The translations under genes and the position numbers were made by a program. From Leucocoprinus leucothites (Eukaryota > Basidiomycota > Agaricomycetes > Agaricales > Agaricaceae), in contig JAACJO010000011.1 of the NCBI GenBank assembly GCA_013368445.1, positions 1,240,001-1,304,000 on the forward strand: DNA of 64,000 nucleotides, in the 5' to 3' direction. This document shows positions 1 to 12,740 of this stretch, in pieces. The notes under the pieces were generated by a model. The model had not been told where the DNA came from, did not search any database, and saw only the letters and a program-made list of their open reading frames with translations. How positions within the stretch are numbered: the stretch's first letter is position 1; each line of letters opens with the position of its first letter.

Positions 1-3000
1 TACATTTCTTGTTGATGATGCTAATTGTAGACTAGACTCTTCCGAGGGATTGGACCTTGGTAGGGCAAGGATTAAGCGCCTTTGCCTCGTGTGAAGGGTT
101 AGTATTACCCTCCCCTTTCTGCTAACTGAAAATGACGTTTTGCCACTATACCGGAACACAGATAACATCATTGACGCAGCTGAGCTTCAATTTGTGATAA
201 ATATCATGCCTCGAGGTCGGATTTTACCTCCCATTTTGTCAAGTTTCTCTTCGAGGTCCGGAAGATAAGCGAAAACCCTTTCTGAACCCAATAGTGCTCG
301 CCCGAGCCGCCCACTTAAGTGAACCACGCAGGCCTCTCCATTAGTTTTAGCGTCGTCGTGATGAAAGTTTGAAGTTCCTCAGGGCATCGTCTGTTAGTCC
401 TGATAAGCAATTAGACGCCTTACGCTTAGAGTTGACTGAGGTAGAGTCCAAGCGACTGGCGGATTCTCACTGATTTGCGGGTATTAAGGGGACATCAGCC
501 TACTGTTCCTGCTGAGCGGTGCCACTCAAACATAGCACACGATGATCGTAAGACTACCTTTTTTGTATCCACTCATGTCATCAAACCATCCAAATACCTG
601 AACGCTTCCGGTTTTCTTTCTTGTCTTGCTTCTCCGCCATCGGACGAGTCTCCTCCGTAAGCTCACCAGCCTCTGGGAACAAACGTTTGACACAAAATTA
701 ATGTTCTGTGATCTAGCCGTTGTCTCCGCAAGTTCTTGCAGAACTACACTCCGTCATGATTTTTTTTTTTGAGCTTGGTCCTCGTGTACTTAGCGGCGTG
801 AACCTGAATAGTGTCCTTGGAGGATCGGATTTAGGGACTACTTTATTTTCGGGCCGTGTATCCCATGACATAGTGATTATTCAATCAATCCTGGTTAGGC
901 TCCAACTTTGCCCAGCGCCCAGGAAATTTTCAACTGTAGCTTGTATTTTGTCGTGTGAATTGAAAAGAATAGAGTGCGGTACCATCTTATAGGTACATGT
1001 TACAGAGTGTTCAATGTCTTTGCGGCGCCCAATACGGTTAAATTGCTATGTATTGGAGTTCGGAACCTTATTTACAATAGGTGAGTTACTTCGACAACCT
1101 TCAAAATTTCAAGGCAAGCTTTGATCATTGTTCATCAGCGTTGCATGAAACTCTGTCACTGTCCCCGCTGGGACCAAAATACTATTGAAGTGATCCGGAG
1201 ACCGGACGAACATCAAGAAGCTACCCATGCGGTATAATTTTCTTTCTGGTCCTCCAATAGCGGCCTACTGGCGCTTTTATTTGTTTTTGGACTAAACGGG
1301 GATGCGGCAACCATATAGTAGGAGGATACCACACGGACTCAGTCCACCTGGCCCTAACGATGCGATCCGTCTGAGCTTCCCTGAATCAGTGGCGCAGTTT
1401 TCAGAAGAACAAGAATAATGAGCATTCACTGGTATCTTGTGATTGTTGCGATGAAAATAGTGTGTATTTGCGACTGGCCGCTTCATGCTAGGACTAGGAA
1501 GCCAAAAGTAGAACAGTGGAAAGACACAGCATTACGCTCGTAATCAGATAACTAACTCAGGGTAGGTTATCATTATTTATCTTATCATATCAATGCCGAA
1601 CACAGGGACGTCAGCCATGACGAAAACGAGGCAAAACGACAATCCCATTGCATGCGAGAGCAATGCTGTTAGCGAAGTAGGCTTGGTCACAATAAGTCAC
1701 AATGGTTACTTTCAAGTGGCGGGTTCCCGAAAAGCGATCCGTCGAAGCAGACGGACTTTTAAATCTGACAGACGAACCATTTTCCTCTCAATTTCTTCTC
1801 AGCCGACCCAGCTCAACCCAGGTCCTCCGAAGAATATTGCCTCCGTCTGTTGAGTATGGGGAACAGAGTCGGCATAGCCAGGTACTCTTATGACGATTGG
1901 TAGCTCGTGGTATCATCGCTGTTTCGGAAACTCTTGTCACTTTTTAGGCATTGATCCATATGTGTCTATGAAAATGCGATGTCCATGGATTTCACATATA
2001 CGATACTTCAACAAACAGGGACAGTTCGGAAGGTCTGAATACTAAAGTTACGACCTCACCAAGATGGCGTGCTGCGGAAGAATATTGCCTACCGAACACT
2101 TGACATAACTCGGTTCCATTCAATTAACTTTAGATAGAGGAACATCCCAAGCCTTCAGTTGGCATATGATTGTTCTGGGAGCAATTGCAAGGCGCCCTCT
2201 GTCCAATTCAGTGACCTACGTCTTGTTTGAAACTACTGCCAATACAAAGCCGTAAAGCACCCCAAGCCCCTGAAAGCCCCTACCGCAATCAATCATTGGC
2301 CAAGGAAAGCCTTTCAATGGCTCACAATGATTGCATAGAGTGCAAACAAAACCCAAGGGTTGCTGGAGCGCGTGATAGTGCCGAGGATCGGGAGGTGGAG
2401 GGCAGTGTACCTTGATAGATCAAATTCCGCACTGCAAGGCACAAGAGCTAACTACAATTCACAAAATGCATGTCATGGTATGCCTCAAACTGATCTTTTC
2501 TTCTTTGTTCACTGTAAGTCCAAATCCTCCCTTGCGTTATTTAATAGGTCATAAGCTTGGCGGCCCCACGATCCGAAGTACTGATCCTTTGATATGTATA
2601 TGTAAGTGAGAAAAGACCCTTCCCCACATTCAAGCCCTGCGAACTTTTACCCCACGCTTGCTTCTGCTGTGCTTCCGTGTAGCCAATCCGGATTATGGGG
2701 GCCGGTTTCATCATGTTGTACCTCCTTACCATCGAAGTCCTGTCCCTGCAAGCTGGAGCAATAGAAGGGGGAAATAAGCTGCCTCATTTAGCGCCACTGG
2801 AAACCATTGGCTAATCAGTTTCAAAATTAGTAGTGAGTTCATCGGGGCAAATATCAGTGAATCAGTGGCGGAAAGTGATAGTAGGCCAGTCAGCCAATTT
2901 AATGGTAAGGCTGCGAAGTCGAACATCAAATATCAATGACGTGCCGGAAAGCTTGGCCCTTTCGGAAAGTGCTCATAAAATCTCGGGGAGATCCGAAGAA

Positions 3001-4733
3001 ACACAGTTTGTGCAACGTGACTTCCTTGCGAGTTGGAGATAATACCACGATGCCTCAAGACAAAGGCGGGAAAAGGTACAAGACACGCAGAACTTCGCTA
3101 GAATTCGAAGGCAGAGCTACCTTCTTACCTTCGAGATCGTGCTCAAAAAAAGACGGGAAAAAACATGAATCATTCGGACACCAGTGCGCCAGCGGCCGGG
3201 TTCTGTGCCTTTGCGAATGATCTGGTTGGCTGCTTTGACATCGGGATGGGATCTACTTTTCTTTCGCATTTCACGATGCCGTAGGATCTAAAATAGACGG
3301 CCGTCTACAATCAAACGTCTCACATTGAGTGAAACCAGAGGTACTGTCACATAGTGAGCTGTTCTCCGTATGCTCCATTCGGTAGGCCAGGTCCTCACCC
3401 ACGAAGTTCATCGTGGCCAGGAGACTGATAAAATAAAACACAAGCCCTTATTCCGACTGGACTCAAATTTTGATCTTCGTTGAATAGGCCAAATCTTCGG
3501 ACTTAAGCTCGCACTTTGCCATGCCTGTCCTTTATTTCCGCTAGTTTGCCTTAGCTCACAGTGATGTCAGCACTGTCTCTAGCAAAATTCTCCGGTAAGA
3601 TCCATACACATACAATGCCTCAGTGATCTCAGGCTGGCTATTTTTGTATCGATCGAAGTCAGCCAATCAATGATGCTGGAGACAGCAAGAAGCCGAAGCT
3701 ATGAAAGCAGTAGTTTGTTTGTACTGTGGGGTATCATGGTGCGGTCCAAAGCTAAAAAGTAGTAGAAAATACCGCGGTGACAGTCTTTGAATAGCAGAAG
3801 AGGCCCCACTGAAGAAGAGGAAGCGTTTGAATTGTGGGACGGTTTGGGATGGGACGGCGTTCCATTGGATAACGAGCCAGAGCAAAACTAAGTACAATTA
3901 AACGGCGAACCGGTTGAGTCAACTATCATTTGGCTCACATAAGTGGTCATAACTCGGGTTTCCCGACTGCTGTTGCTAAAGACTGATGTCATGGTCCGAT
4001 AACCGACGGATCGCTTCTTGGAATTCTAGGTTGGTTAGCATCCGAGGGACCCTGTTCATTCCGTCGAAGCTAAACACAAGGTTCAATTACTCTGACGAGT
4101 CCTTGAGTTCAATCGTCTGGCAAAGAGAGCTACTGAGGGGCTGAACATTCTAATATAAACACCCAACATTCGAAACATTCGGAACTCTCCTCCAACAAAA
4201 AGAGGCCGAGGATTAAACAACATAAATTAGCTGCGGAGATTACGCATCTTGAGGATGTTCCGTCTTGCCACGCTTCAACGTTCCGAAACCCGAATCGCCG
4301 TTGATGTCGTATTGAATAATAAAAGAGTCCACACGGGATTACGAGAAACAACAGTGTTCAACAACTAGAAACACGGAGGAGTCTGAGCGGGACAACAGCA
4401 CCACGCGCCTGTCAATTTCTTGTTCTTTTCCATTCTACGACCCGGAGACAGTCCACCTACGTCATAAGTCACCCACGAACCACACTATTAGTGAACCATC
4501 CGTGGCCAATCACAATCTCCTTATCAGTGCATCTTGTATTCGGCGGTCACAGTTTCCATTCTTTAGACTACACCAGTAAACAATCGAGCACTCAACAACC
4601 GCTATCCCTGACTACCATCAATACGCATCGCGCGAGTCCGTACCGAGTCCGCCGTTAATTTTGTGGCTACAAACCCAAAGCCCAGCTCAGGAATGTTCGA
4701 ACAGAAGACTAGCGGTATGGATCATCTGAACCA
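1..4733. other. long tract with no recognisable gene
   Basis: I find only short open frames here, none with a recognisable domain, a convincing intron chain or a protein-like composition. No rRNA, tRNA or transposase motif is visible. A 14-base word (gaagaatattgcct) occurs at 1829-1842 and again at 2077-2090, which could be a chance or a decayed repeat. The tract may be intergenic or old decayed DNA. Confidence 0.5.
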
Positions 4734-6342
4734 TCAGAGTTTCGCGGGGTTTTTCCACACTGGAGCTCGTCGCTAGTAAACAAAGCACGTCAGAAAGATC
4801 GGAACACGGTACTCAGGCGATGTTGCCTCACCTCAGCAAAAGCCTTGAGGCCCTCCTGATAAACAAAGTCGAATGAACATGAAGGTAGTGTATCACTCGG
4901 TAAAGAACGTACCTTGATATTGTCGCCCTTGTACACTCGCTTGCTGAAGTTACTCCAGATGTGCGTCATCAAAGACTCGGAGTGATTCAGTTTTTGGGAG
5001 AGTAATAAGCCATGCTTTGTGCTTTGGACTGCATCAGGTGAATTTGATGTTATCTCTTTAGCGATTCCGAGGGCTGCGGGAACCAACTGAGCAGCTGGGA
5101 CGAGAGTGTTGACACTATTCCCCATTCGTCGAAAGTGAGATAGTGAGCCCAGATATACATGATGAAGGTGATGATAATGATTGATTGTTATTCATCAAAA
5201 TCTGCCCGAAAGCTAAACTTGAATCCGACACTCACAAGCCAAACCGATTTACTGCTTCTTGACTTGTGATTGTCTTGCCCGTTAACAACATCTCGGAAGC
5301 TAGCTGTCAAACCAGGAAGTCAACATTTTTGACATTGATTCAACACGTCATAGAAAGGGCTAGAAAGGGCCTCATGCCGGGCGGCTCGAATCACAGATTG
5401 GGTAGCTTGATCGTATCGGAGGAAATAACAGGGTAGAAATAAAAAGGAGAAAATTGCCTTGGGGAAGAAATCAGGACGCACCTGGTGACCTGCTATTTGG
5501 AACAAGCGCGGGATACCTTTACCGTAGAGAGACAGTCAGTATGATGGTCGTAGAGAGGATCTGTGGACGTAGAACGCGACGGAATCCAAGTGGAATTTTT
5601 ATGAAGGTCAGGCTGGCCAGTGTATAGCAACAGCCTTTCGGAAGCCGCTAGGATGAGGTTGATGGGGAAAGAACGCTACTGCGCAAAAACTCACCTCCTT
5701 GTGCTGCAACGACTCCCCGCTTAACTTCCGGTAAAGCAAACTTCGCGTCTTCACTCGCAATGACTATATCGCAGTTTAAAATAATTTCGACGCCGCCACC
5801 ATAGGCGCCCCCGTTCACGGCAGCGATAATGGGCTTGTTGGACTGCCTCCGGGAAAGGGACCCAAAGCCATTAAAATTCACAGCTGTATTCTCCTGCTCA
5901 TTGCTCGAGCCCTTCTCTTGGTCTTTATTCCACCTAAAGGAGTTTAATTACGAACGAGCAACAATATCAGTATTTGATATAGGATTATTATTGAAACTTA
6001 CGCCTTCAAATCTGCACCAGCGCAGAACATCCGCCCTGCACCAGTCACTATGACAACCCTATGATAAAAATGTCATGCTCAGCAACAGTATGCGCGACGT
6101 GCAAAGAGACAAAGCCCCAACATAGTGGCTGAGCAGGGCTGGGTAGGAGGGAAGAAGTATACTCACCACAGGTGGGGCTCTTCCTCAAACCAGTCCAACA
6201 CGCGCTTGAGGTCTTTCGTCATCGTTGGCGTCATAGCGTTAAGGCTCTTCGGCCGGTTGAGCGTTATAAGCAGAACGTGTTCATCGGGAATGGAAACTTT
6301 GAGTTCATCGGAATGAGTAGGAGGCGCTAGGGTTGATACCAT
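4734..6342 (-). CDS. enoyl-CoA hydratase/isomerase with peroxisomal PTS1 tail
   Basis: This is a crotonase-fold enzyme, expected to hydrate trans-2-enoyl-CoA in fatty-acid beta-oxidation. The ATG at 6340-6342 opens exon 1, which carries the crotonase opening with [13 protein letters not shown] and ends at 6167. A following exon carries the oxyanion-hole segment [11 protein letters not shown]. The next holds [19 protein letters not shown] and ALPEVKRGV, so both family glutamates (GGGVE and LPE) are present. After an intron of about 180 nt, short exons give [30 protein letters not shown] and [12 protein letters not shown] 24-nt exon encodes EGLKAFAE. The last exon reads [12 protein letters not shown] and stops at 4734. 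The C-terminal -AKL fits the PTS1 consensus, so peroxisomal location is inferred. All splice sites I placed are GT...AG and keep frame. The exact substrate, or an isomerase rather than hydratase role, cannot be told from sequence alone. Confidence 0.9.
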
Positions 6343-7139
6343 GACTCTTTATGTCAGTTAAAGGTAAGCTTTCCTGTACTGAGTAAAGCGAGGAGCTTGC
6401 AAGCTTGCAGAATGTGGGGTAGAGAACGTGCAACCTGGGGAAGGTCATTCGTTCTTCCGGTTATTTCCATTACCGGAAGTCGACCCATATAGCATTCAAT
6501 ACATTCAAATATTCAACACCGGCAAGTTTTCCGCGTCCTGGGGCCAGCACCGGTCACAATCACTTGAAACTCCTCTCAGGAACTCCACGTCGCACGTCGT
6601 TCTTCTATTCAGAGCCAAGAATCCACCTCCCACTGTCGCGTCAGGTCATGTGGTTGGGCAAAGCAAAATACTAGGCCGAGGAGTAGATGGATCATGGTAA
6701 ACTCGGAGGAAAACCAGGCACACTCAAGACTCGGAAAGAAAGAAGATCAGTTTATCTTATCTTACATCACAGGTCCGCAATGGGTGGCGAAACAAGGTAT
6801 ACAAGATGCGATGATGATAGTAGTACAAGTATTATTCGGCTTGAGCACAAAACATTAACAGTCCTCCTCAGTAGTCGTCCTCCCTCCCCTTCCCACTCCA
6901 TTATCCATCAATAATGCCACAATGGCGAGTAATAAGGTGCCGTATTAAATAGAGGCGAGCATAACGAAAGCATGATTGCGACAAGAAATGCTGATGATGA
7001 TCATGACTGGGTGGTATAAATGCCGGATGCAGTCATTGTAAGAGCCTATATGACGGAAGAGTAAGCTTCTTTTACCATCAGCGGGAGGAAAATCGTGACA
7101 TACAAAAATGGTGTGTGTGGTATACAAGTACAACATTGT
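6343..7139. other. intergenic region between ECH and the small Cys-rich gene
   Basis: Upstream of the enoyl-CoA hydratase and downstream of the small Cys-rich gene. It should hold the ECH promoter and the 3' end of the small gene. I see no supported coding region, and the short frames here have no protein-like character. Confidence 0.5.
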
Positions 7140-7349
7140 TCAGCCGCGGAATGGGCAGTTAGGGGCATGGAAGCCGCGGCAGCCGCAGTGACAACACTGA
7201 GGTGCACTGTAGTCGACGTTGGAAGGACACTCGGATGTGCGGGAGGTCCTGAGGCAGGCGTCGGATGTAGATGATGATGATGTGGATGAGAGGTCAACTG
7301 CCTGAGCGTGAGCAGCGACGAGAGGAGTGCAGAGGGTAGTTGAATGCAT
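7140..7349 (-). CDS. small cysteine-rich protein, 69 aa
   Basis: This is a single-exon frame starting at an ATG (7347-7349) in the context attaaccaacaATG, which looks like a good fungal start. An A-rich stretch (gggataaaaagccc) lies about 75 nt upstream. The protein has 8 cysteines in 69 residues, at 7, 32, 41, 52, 53, 55, 57 and 65. Six of them lie in the second half, which includes the dense motif QCCHCGC followed by FHAPNCPFR. The middle is a Ser/Thr-rich linker. I see no clear hydrophobic signal peptide and no membrane segment. The pattern could bind metal (metallothionein-like or a small zinc knuckle) or form disulphides. I do not recognise a named family. It lies on the same strand as the TPX2-like gene, which ends 460 nt upstream at 7811. 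It is a real gene more likely than not, but a chance frame cannot be excluded. Confidence 0.5.
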   Translation of the reverse strand: MHSTTLCTPLVAAHAQAVDLSSTSSSSTSDACLRTSRTSECPSNVDYSAPQCCHCGCRGFHAPNCPFRG

Positions 7350-7810
7350 TGTTGGTTAATTTGCTGAGTGGCAGTAGACGAGGTGCGATACTGACCATTG
7401 GACGAAAACAGTTGGGCTTTTTATCCCTCTGGCGTTCATAGTCCTATGGCCGGAAATAGCCACACCTTGGCACAGGAGTTCAGTTCTGCCCTTACAGATT
7501 TCGAACCGGCTCATCAGATCCGCAAACTGATCCACTAATCTGGAAACCAGCCCGGTTACGGCCCCGTGAACTCAGATTCAACAACTCAATTCGGTCACAG
7601 GAACAAACACGTTTAATGACATGTGTCGTACCGTCAACTCCAAAGCTGCACTTGTCATGCGGCCCTCTTGGACCTACTGCAAACTCAGATCATCAATTCA
7701 ATCGGCTTCTGTACAGTAATCGCTCTATGCAATTCAACAATATACAGCAGTGTTCACAGTAAGGTCCAGCGTCTACACTTGCCCCCGCCCCACAGCCCTC
7801 GAGCACCCAC

Positions 7811-10545
7811 TCAGCTTATTGTCTCTTCATCTTTCTTCTTCTTCGGGGCGTCCTTATACCAGTCGGGTACTACGTGAGCTTTAGGTATCAGCCGCTTCCT
7901 CAATTCGCGTATCTCCCTCTCTTTCTCCTCCTCCCTCTCCTTTCTCTTCTGTTCCTCTATTTGTTCCCTCTCTCTTTCCTTCTCCTTCACCATATCATCA
8001 AACTCTTTACGTTGTTTGATCCGCTCATCTGTAGCCCAGTGAAATGGTTGAGCTATTACGGGATGTACATTCTCTTTTCGGTGTGCTTGTGAGGTGTTGA
8101 TATGGGCGTGTATCGTCCCAGAATCGGGAATCGGGTGGGCACGCGTACTTTTGTTGCCTCCACTACTGCTTGACAACGACGATGTCGATCTCGTCATCCG
8201 CTGTTGTATTCGAAGATCCGACGCGAAGTTGAATTCGACAGGACGCGTGGAGCTTGTCGGGTACGTCATGTCCGACTAATTTGCCCAAAAGTCAGTATAT
8301 GTCAAGTAGCACGACAATGCAAAAGCCACCACAAATGGTTTACTTACACGTCTAAGCTCGCTGGCGCTTGTAGACATCTCGTGCCCTTCAACGCTCCCTG
8401 TTTTCTTCTCCAACGGTCTAGATTTGCCCAGCTGATCTTTGGTACGGCCTCCCCTTCGCGCCCGGATTTGTGCTAAACGCTTCCCTCGTTCGTTGGCACG
8501 CAAAACGTCCGCACGTGTAGAAACAGAATTAGAGACAGATCTAGGTCGCAGAGACCTTCCACTACTAGCGGAAGAAGACAGCTTTGACACCCTTCGTGTC
8601 CGACTTCGAGCCCCAATTTCGACCGGTCTTTTCACAACCTGCTTCGAAATGGCTGGTGGCCCTGAACCGGCCACCAGTACAGAACTCCCACAGCCGCTTG
8701 TTGAAATCATATCCGATGAGGGCTGTATTTTCGCGTGTTCATCGTCTGCCACATTTTCTTCATTCGCCTCTCTCCTTCCACCCTCTTTTTCAACAATCAC
8801 ATTTGGACTTTCCACACATACGCCACTGCCAGAAGACCCTAATACCAAAGGAACGGACAAAACGGCCGATGCCACCAGTGATTGTGGGACGCTTGACGTC
8901 GAGACGATCGTGTTGACAGGCACATGTGTAGTCGAACCGGAAAGCTCCTTAACGCTCACGGCATTCGAGTTCTTTCTGCCTCTTTTCCGAGCTTGTTGAT
9001 CGTGGCGGGATACTAACGAAGTTGGCGCCTGCCTCTTCTTGCTCGAGGCGTCAAATATCGGCTTCAGAACCGGGAGTGGCGGAAGTACAGAGGGAGTACT
9101 ATTATCCTGTGGCTCCACTGTGAAAGACCGCACTGCACCGAGCTTACGGGGGGAAAGCTGGGATATCGTAAGAGGTTTATCCCGGTCATCATCTTGGTCT
9201 CCAAAATTGTTCGCGTGGGTATTGCCAGCTATGCACGGGTTCAGTCGATCTTCCAGGTACATGTTGACATCCTGTATCTCATGTCCATCTTGCTGCGCTG
9301 TCTTGTATTCGGATATGTAATTCGGCTCCGTGCTTTGGTTGATTGGACTATGCAATAAACATATCCCTATCGTTAGTATTGGGAACGACATCTCGTTTGG
9401 ATAGGCAAACTTACCCCGCGGCGCCGTTCTGGGTGCTCATGAGTTGCTGGCTGTACATCACAAGCCGCCCTGCCGCTCCCTCCCCTGGTACAAATGAGGA
9501 AACACTGAGATCAGAGCCTAGTGATCTGTCAGCGTCAGATGGGCCCATGGGTATGTCGGGTTTCGTGTATTGTTTGCTCAGAGCGCGCGTTGTGATAGTT
9601 GGAAGAGAAGATTTAACTAGGCCTTTTTCAATTTTAGTCGCGGCGGCCTTCTTCTCCCTCCGTGATTTGAGAATACCACTAGCGACCGTAGACTACATGA
9701 ATAAGCGGGCATGATACATATCAAATGATTACACCAAAAGTTACAAGGTTCCGTCAGCAAAGATGACAGGCGGACAGGCGGAACAAACTTACCTGTTGGA
9801 GAGGTTTGGTGGCTGCGGTTGACCGTGGATTTTTTCTTGTCGAGGAACGTCCAGTCTTGATGCCGAGGCGGCTGCTTCGTCGCACTTTGGGATTGGCGTT
9901 CTCTTGTTGCTCCACCTTCACCTCATCAACGACTGCGGAGGGTTCGTTTACCCGTAAATCGTTTTGGGGTAAATCTAATCCAGAATGACCATCTTCTGGC
10001 TGCGATCCTAGGGATGATCGCTCAGGGAATATAGGTGGTTGTGACAGAATATCATTTAGCGTGGCAGATGAGGTCGTAGATGTGGACGAGCATGGGTTTC
10101 GTTCCTGTGATTCTTCTTGATCCTGATGTTTGTGCTTCCTCTCTTCGTTTGAGCCTTCCTCTTCTGAACTCCTTAGCTGTTTACTCGATATGGGTCCTTC
10201 GATGATCGGGGATGAGTGAGACTCGGCATGCACGTATGAAGTGCTCGGTGATTCCGAGGGTGGCGAGGTTCGTGATTGCTGAGGCGGTGGACTAGACTCG
10301 AATGTAGATGGTCTAGGCGTGAGACCCTGCAATATGCGTGTAGGGGGCCGAATTGCAGCTCTGGTAGGTGCAGGCGTGCTCAGAGTGAAGTTTGGGTTTG
10401 CACCCTCAAAGAAGGTGTCGTCGTCGGCCATTAAGTCGCCGCCCTTGGGCAGTGAAGTCGTTGGTATTTGAAATGAGAAAGAATAGTCAGAATCTTCTGG
10501 GAGATGCCTCAAGCTGAGGTCTTCGTCTGTGAGCATTGGATGCAT
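7811..10545 (-). CDS. TPX2-family spindle/microtubule protein
   Basis: Four exons encode about 830 residues. Exon 1 is 10545-9793, exon 2 about 9692-9416, then a long exon to about 8350, and the last exon ends at 7811. The C-terminal 75 residues are diagnostic. FHWATDERIKQRKEFDDMV is followed by a highly charged E/K/R helix, then REIRELRKRLIPKAHVVPDW and YKDAPKK, matching the TPX2 C-terminal domain pattern. Most of the rest is disordered and rich in Ser, Pro and Arg, with basic patches such as SSRLGIKTGR and KKRQAP that could be nuclear signals. The N-terminus has aromatic pairs (DYSFSF and DTFFEGANPNF) reminiscent of the Aurora-A-binding segment of animal TPX2; that part is inference. TPX2 proteins bind microtubules and activate Aurora kinase during spindle assembly. 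It could instead be a more general TPX2-C-domain protein without the kinase role. Confidence 0.75.
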
Positions 10546-12740
10546 TGTGTAAATTTTCGTGTCGATGTTGCCAGTTTCTAGTTTGAGGAGTCACTGTTGA
10601 ATGTTGAATGTTGAAGTTTAGTCGTCAGGGGTAACGCAATGGGGCAAGTCAACAAGCGCCCAAGTCGCGTATTCGCGTTTCCTGGTGTTTGAACGGCACG
10701 TGACCGAGATTATCCTAATTAAGATAAACAAAGCTACTCAGTTTGCCCCAGTTGGGAGAGTAGATCCCCTTTCAAGTGATACGTCTCGTGTGCACAATGC
10801 GCATAACAGCGACTGAAGCTCGCCAAGTCTTCCTTTCAGTACGACCTGACAGCTGCTCTGGTAACCACCAAATGCAGTCTTTTCACCGGACCAGCGACGT
10901 CACTTGCAACTGGCTACGACATAGAAACGACCCCTTCTGATGTGACTGTATAACGCCGAGTTCTCGATACCTCTTTCCAGCATATGGACAATTTACGTCC
11001 GTAGTATCCTCACTCAACGTAACGTAGCCTGGTCGAGATCATCTAAATGAGCGCTATCCGCCCAATCCGTAATGGGCCCTTTGAGAGACAATGGAATTTC
11101 ACAGCTCTCTCGACCCTACTGACAATGATCGAAGTCAGATCTTACACAAGCTGCCATTCAATAATTTACAATATATCCTCTTCGGTTCTCCGCTTTAGAT
11201 TGACCGTGGAATCACCATCGTCCGTGCGAGACAGACCAAGCTCGAGCGTAATTGTCGGATAGACAAGACATTATTTTTTCTTATCGTGTTCCTTCCCTTA
11301 AGCCTTACCTCTCAGAGTGCTCCACCCAAACGAGATATTCTTGCCGCAAATCTCGGGATGCGCAGAAGCTCAACGGCCATCGTGAGTCCATACAAGTCGG
11401 AAATTGCCTCAGATGACTTCCCGTTAACACACCTTCTTCCCAGGCGCCAATACTACTAACGCGTGGTCTCTGCAGTTCCGCGCCCTGCACTGCGCTGGAG
11501 ATATCAGTGATTGGAGATGCAAATTTTCCTATCGAAGGTGTGGTGTATATGAGTAGGGTCTAGATCCCACGACATTAGGGCAGTTGAATACCCGTGTGTG
11601 TGAACACATGCCTTTCCTGCAAGGCGACGCCACACAGAATCGTCAGAAAACGCACAGAACGATCATGATGATGTTCCCAAACGTTCGGCTCAGCCGTCGG
11701 GCTTGCCTCCTAAAAGTAAGGTACCTCGTACATCAAACACGTGAAACAAAGTGTATCGCCTTCTGTCTTGTCATTTATTCTTTCACAAGTCTCCCTTTTT
11801 TCTCCATTCGACTTCCTTGAGAGATTATCTTACAACCAGGACCTTCATAGCATCCAATTTACCGCTTGACATCGGCAGAAACACTGAAGGCCACCACGCT
11901 ACCCTCTTGGCCGAGTCTCAAAGCCTCAAGGCTCCATGCTTAATCGCTGCGCATCATGAACACCATCAAAGGGTTCTTTCCTATCAAACTCTCAACTAGT
12001 CGGACGTTTCTTTTCCTCAAGCCCGATGTTCACTCCGGGCTCATAAACGGCATCTAGACCGCCATATGAAGGCACTATGGGGGCTTAAACTGCATGGCAT
12101 CATGGTCATATCGAAGCCGGAAGTGAGCCCACTTCTCGGAAGTTTGATCCCAGTAATTAAATGCGGTCATGGTGGTCAAGCGGGCTTAAGACGCGATACT
12201 ATGAGGTCGGGATTTTATGAAGTAGATAGACGCCGGTGTTCCAAAAATGTCTCCTGAGGTGACTATCGCGGTCTGTTCAGGGTCTTGGAGCTTAGAGGTC
12301 GCAGTCCCCAGTCTAGCTCCCAAGATTCGTTGTGGCACGATACCGCGCGGCAGGACACGCTCGCAAGCCGAACTGACTCAAGGAAGGGTGAGATTCCGGC
12401 TTGGCCTATGCCCCATGCCCTCATCACCACACGGGCTTTGCTCATATCTCTAGCCCTTCTGCCCTTCCGAGTGCTCTCCGATACATTCATGTACCGACCG
12501 TTAGTCGCCCATGGATTTTTGTTGTTGAAGCTCCGATTTGCTCAGGATAGTCATGCGGAACGGACCATCGCGTTGCCTCCTCGTTATTCGGCGAAGGGCA
12601 GATTAGAGAAATTCGTTATCGAAGGATGTGTCCTTCAGCTATGACGAAGTGAAAACGAGGCACGGAAATTTCTAATTCATATCGCTGAGCGCCACTTTCG
12701 AAGTTCGAACAACCATAGTCCTGGAAAACCTTGTAATCCA
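10546..12740. other. intergenic region upstream of TPX2-like gene
   Basis: The part next to 10546 should carry the TPX2-like promoter, and the end near 12740 the 3' region of the NIF3 gene. Frames between 11047 and 12644 (up to 119 codons) overlap each other on both strands, lack recognisable domains and do not extend through plausible introns. I see no gene I can support. Confidence 0.45.
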
